A program made the translations under genes and the position numbers. Under the pieces are notes generated by a model that was given only the letters and a program-made list of their open reading frames with translations, made no database searches and was not told the origin of the DNA. 64,000 nucleotides of DNA from Lunularia cruciata. Taxonomy: Eukaryota > Streptophyta > Marchantiopsida > Lunulariales > Lunulariaceae. Shown one piece after another: positions 62,848-64,000 of the stretch. The stretch spans positions 17,552,001 to 17,616,000 of the forward strand of contig OX419762.1 in the NCBI GenBank assembly GCA_948567375.1, in the 5' to 3' direction. Positions within the stretch are counted from its first letter, which is position 1. Each line of letters begins with the position of its first letter.

Positions 62848-63880
62848 CTCACATAAGAAAACAATCTCTCCCAGCCCTAAAATCTATAAACTCTCATAAC
62901 TTTCAATTTCCATCTCCAAAATTTTCAAATTAAATTCCCATGGAACTTAATCATGAAAACCCAGAGATTAGAAATGAAAATTCACAACCCATCACTCTCA
63001 ACCCTAAAAAAACTAAAAAACTTCATAACTTTCTACTCCATTCTCCATAGTCTTCAATCTAGGTGCCAATGGAACCGAAATTGAAAAGCAAAGAGAATAG
63101 TCTATTCACTCGAAGGCTACATGCTAGAGAGCACTCAGATTTTATCAAAATTGTCTCACATCTCTCCCTCTCCTCTCCCGTCTCCACACTCTCCCCGCAG
63201 GTTCTCTGTAAGAACCAATAAGAGAAGAGTGGATTATATTGGTGGGTTAACTTTTAGCTAGACGTATGATGAGCTTTCACTAAATAGATAATAATATAAC
63301 TGGATAAAATGCGCACAAATGGGATGCGTGTACTCTGTGAATAGCTTCGGATACTACAAGATCCGACGGGCTTGACGAAACCTCTCGTAATGGAATTGCT
63401 TTACAGAATGAAATAAATGATTCGATTACATAAATCAAAATATGAAAGTATAAGTAAATAGTTTATGGCTAAATAAATATCCCAATCACCTAAAATAAAA
63501 TTCACTCAATTTTTTATAAATAAGGTGGTTTGATAATTAAATTAAGATTATATTATCTATTCATTAAATTATAGAGAATAAAGTAATAAAATTGATAACT
63601 GCTATTGCTTGAGCATTTTGATATGTAAAGAAATGAGAGTGTGGAACATTTTGTCTTTGGAGTTCATTTTGCAAAACCACTTTTGTTAGCACAAGTTATA
63701 TCTAATCGATATCAAAGTACAACTACATTTTATGAGAGCTGATTATCCTTATTGGCACAAATAAGGTTGAATGAGTGATATAATATAAAGTACAGTTATT
63801 TTCTATGAGAGATGATTAACATTGGAAGACAGAAGGTGAAATGAAGTGATATAACATAAGTGTGGAGGAAAGAAAACGAC
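62848..63880. other. 5' flank or leader of the LINE, then AT-rich spacer
   Basis: On the + strand the segment 62875-63070 contains two diverged copies of a phrase (ccctaaaa, cataactttc, a ccatnctcca-like word, then ccaatggaac/cccatggaac) about 128 bases apart. They may be part of the element's 5' leader. A pyrimidine-rich stretch ends at ccccgcag near 63200. From 63400 the DNA is AT-rich with nothing recognisable. Confidence 0.35.
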
Positions 63881-63889
63881 ACATATAAG

Positions 63890-63970
63890 ATAACAAGAAG
63901 GATTGGAAGCCGTATAAAGATAAAACCTACGAGGTAAAATGGGGCTAAACCTCAATAACATCGGATGAAC
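63890..63970 (-). mobile_element. diverged 3'-end remnant of the LINE family
   Basis: The words aaggattggaagccgta, ggtaaaatggggctaa, acctcaata and catcgga follow the order of the tail at 59537-59610 but with a gap where the cccatc block would be. It is the most diverged of the better copies. Confidence 0.45.
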
Positions 63971-64000
63971 GTACGTTGTTGAAGTGTTGAATAACGTATT

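Overview
This is a window of nuclear DNA from a land plant. Two plant-specific, intron-rich gene families are present: an ACT-domain-repeat (ACR) protein and an ARID/alpha-crystallin chromatin protein. Introns follow the GT-AG rule, the spacers are AT-rich, and retrotransposon debris of several ages fills the rest. The exact lineage cannot be fixed from sequence alone. The AT-rich composition and an apparent RLE-type LINE would fit a seedless plant (bryophyte or relative) better than a flowering plant, but that is inference.

Layout. 1-6.5 kb: mixed-composition DNA with at least one convincing coding exon (about 4194-4411) of an unrecognised protein. 6.5-11.4 kb: mostly non-coding, with a plastid trnN-like fragment (7.95 kb), a strong hairpin (8.11 kb) and a LINE 3'-end remnant (8.33 kb). 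11.4-16 kb: the ACR gene on the + strand, with a GC-rich leader region and six coding exons that join exactly into a 468-residue protein with four ACT domains. 16-18 kb: downstream sequence and another LINE 3'-end remnant. 18-46 kb: very AT-rich, gene-poor retrotransposon desert. It holds three LTRs of one family (about 590 bp, TGTAATAC...GTATTACA) and a decayed Ty3/gypsy element (protease, RT, RNase H, integrase order readable at 35.1-39.1 kb). One of the LTRs sits inside that element as a solo LTR with a 5-bp target duplication. A decayed copy of the LINE lies at 42.1-42.9 kb. 47.5-58.4 kb: an ARID/alpha-crystallin gene on the + strand; eleven coding exons join without a phase error into 554 residues. 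59.5-62.8 kb: a nearly intact but disabled non-LTR retrotransposon on the - strand. It has an N-terminal C2H2 finger, an RT and a C-terminal zinc knuckle plus a restriction-like endonuclease. It carries two in-frame TAG codons and one frameshift. A last 3'-end remnant of this family closes the window at 63.9 kb.

How the parts relate. The two well-supported genes are independent housekeeping-type loci: amino-acid sensing or regulation (ACR) and chromatin (ARID, candidate PEAT-complex subunit). The repeats are layered. The Ty3/gypsy body is oldest, the solo LTR is nested in it, and the 59-63 kb LINE is the youngest. The LINE left a full decayed tail at 42 kb and up to four shorter tail-like fragments across the window.
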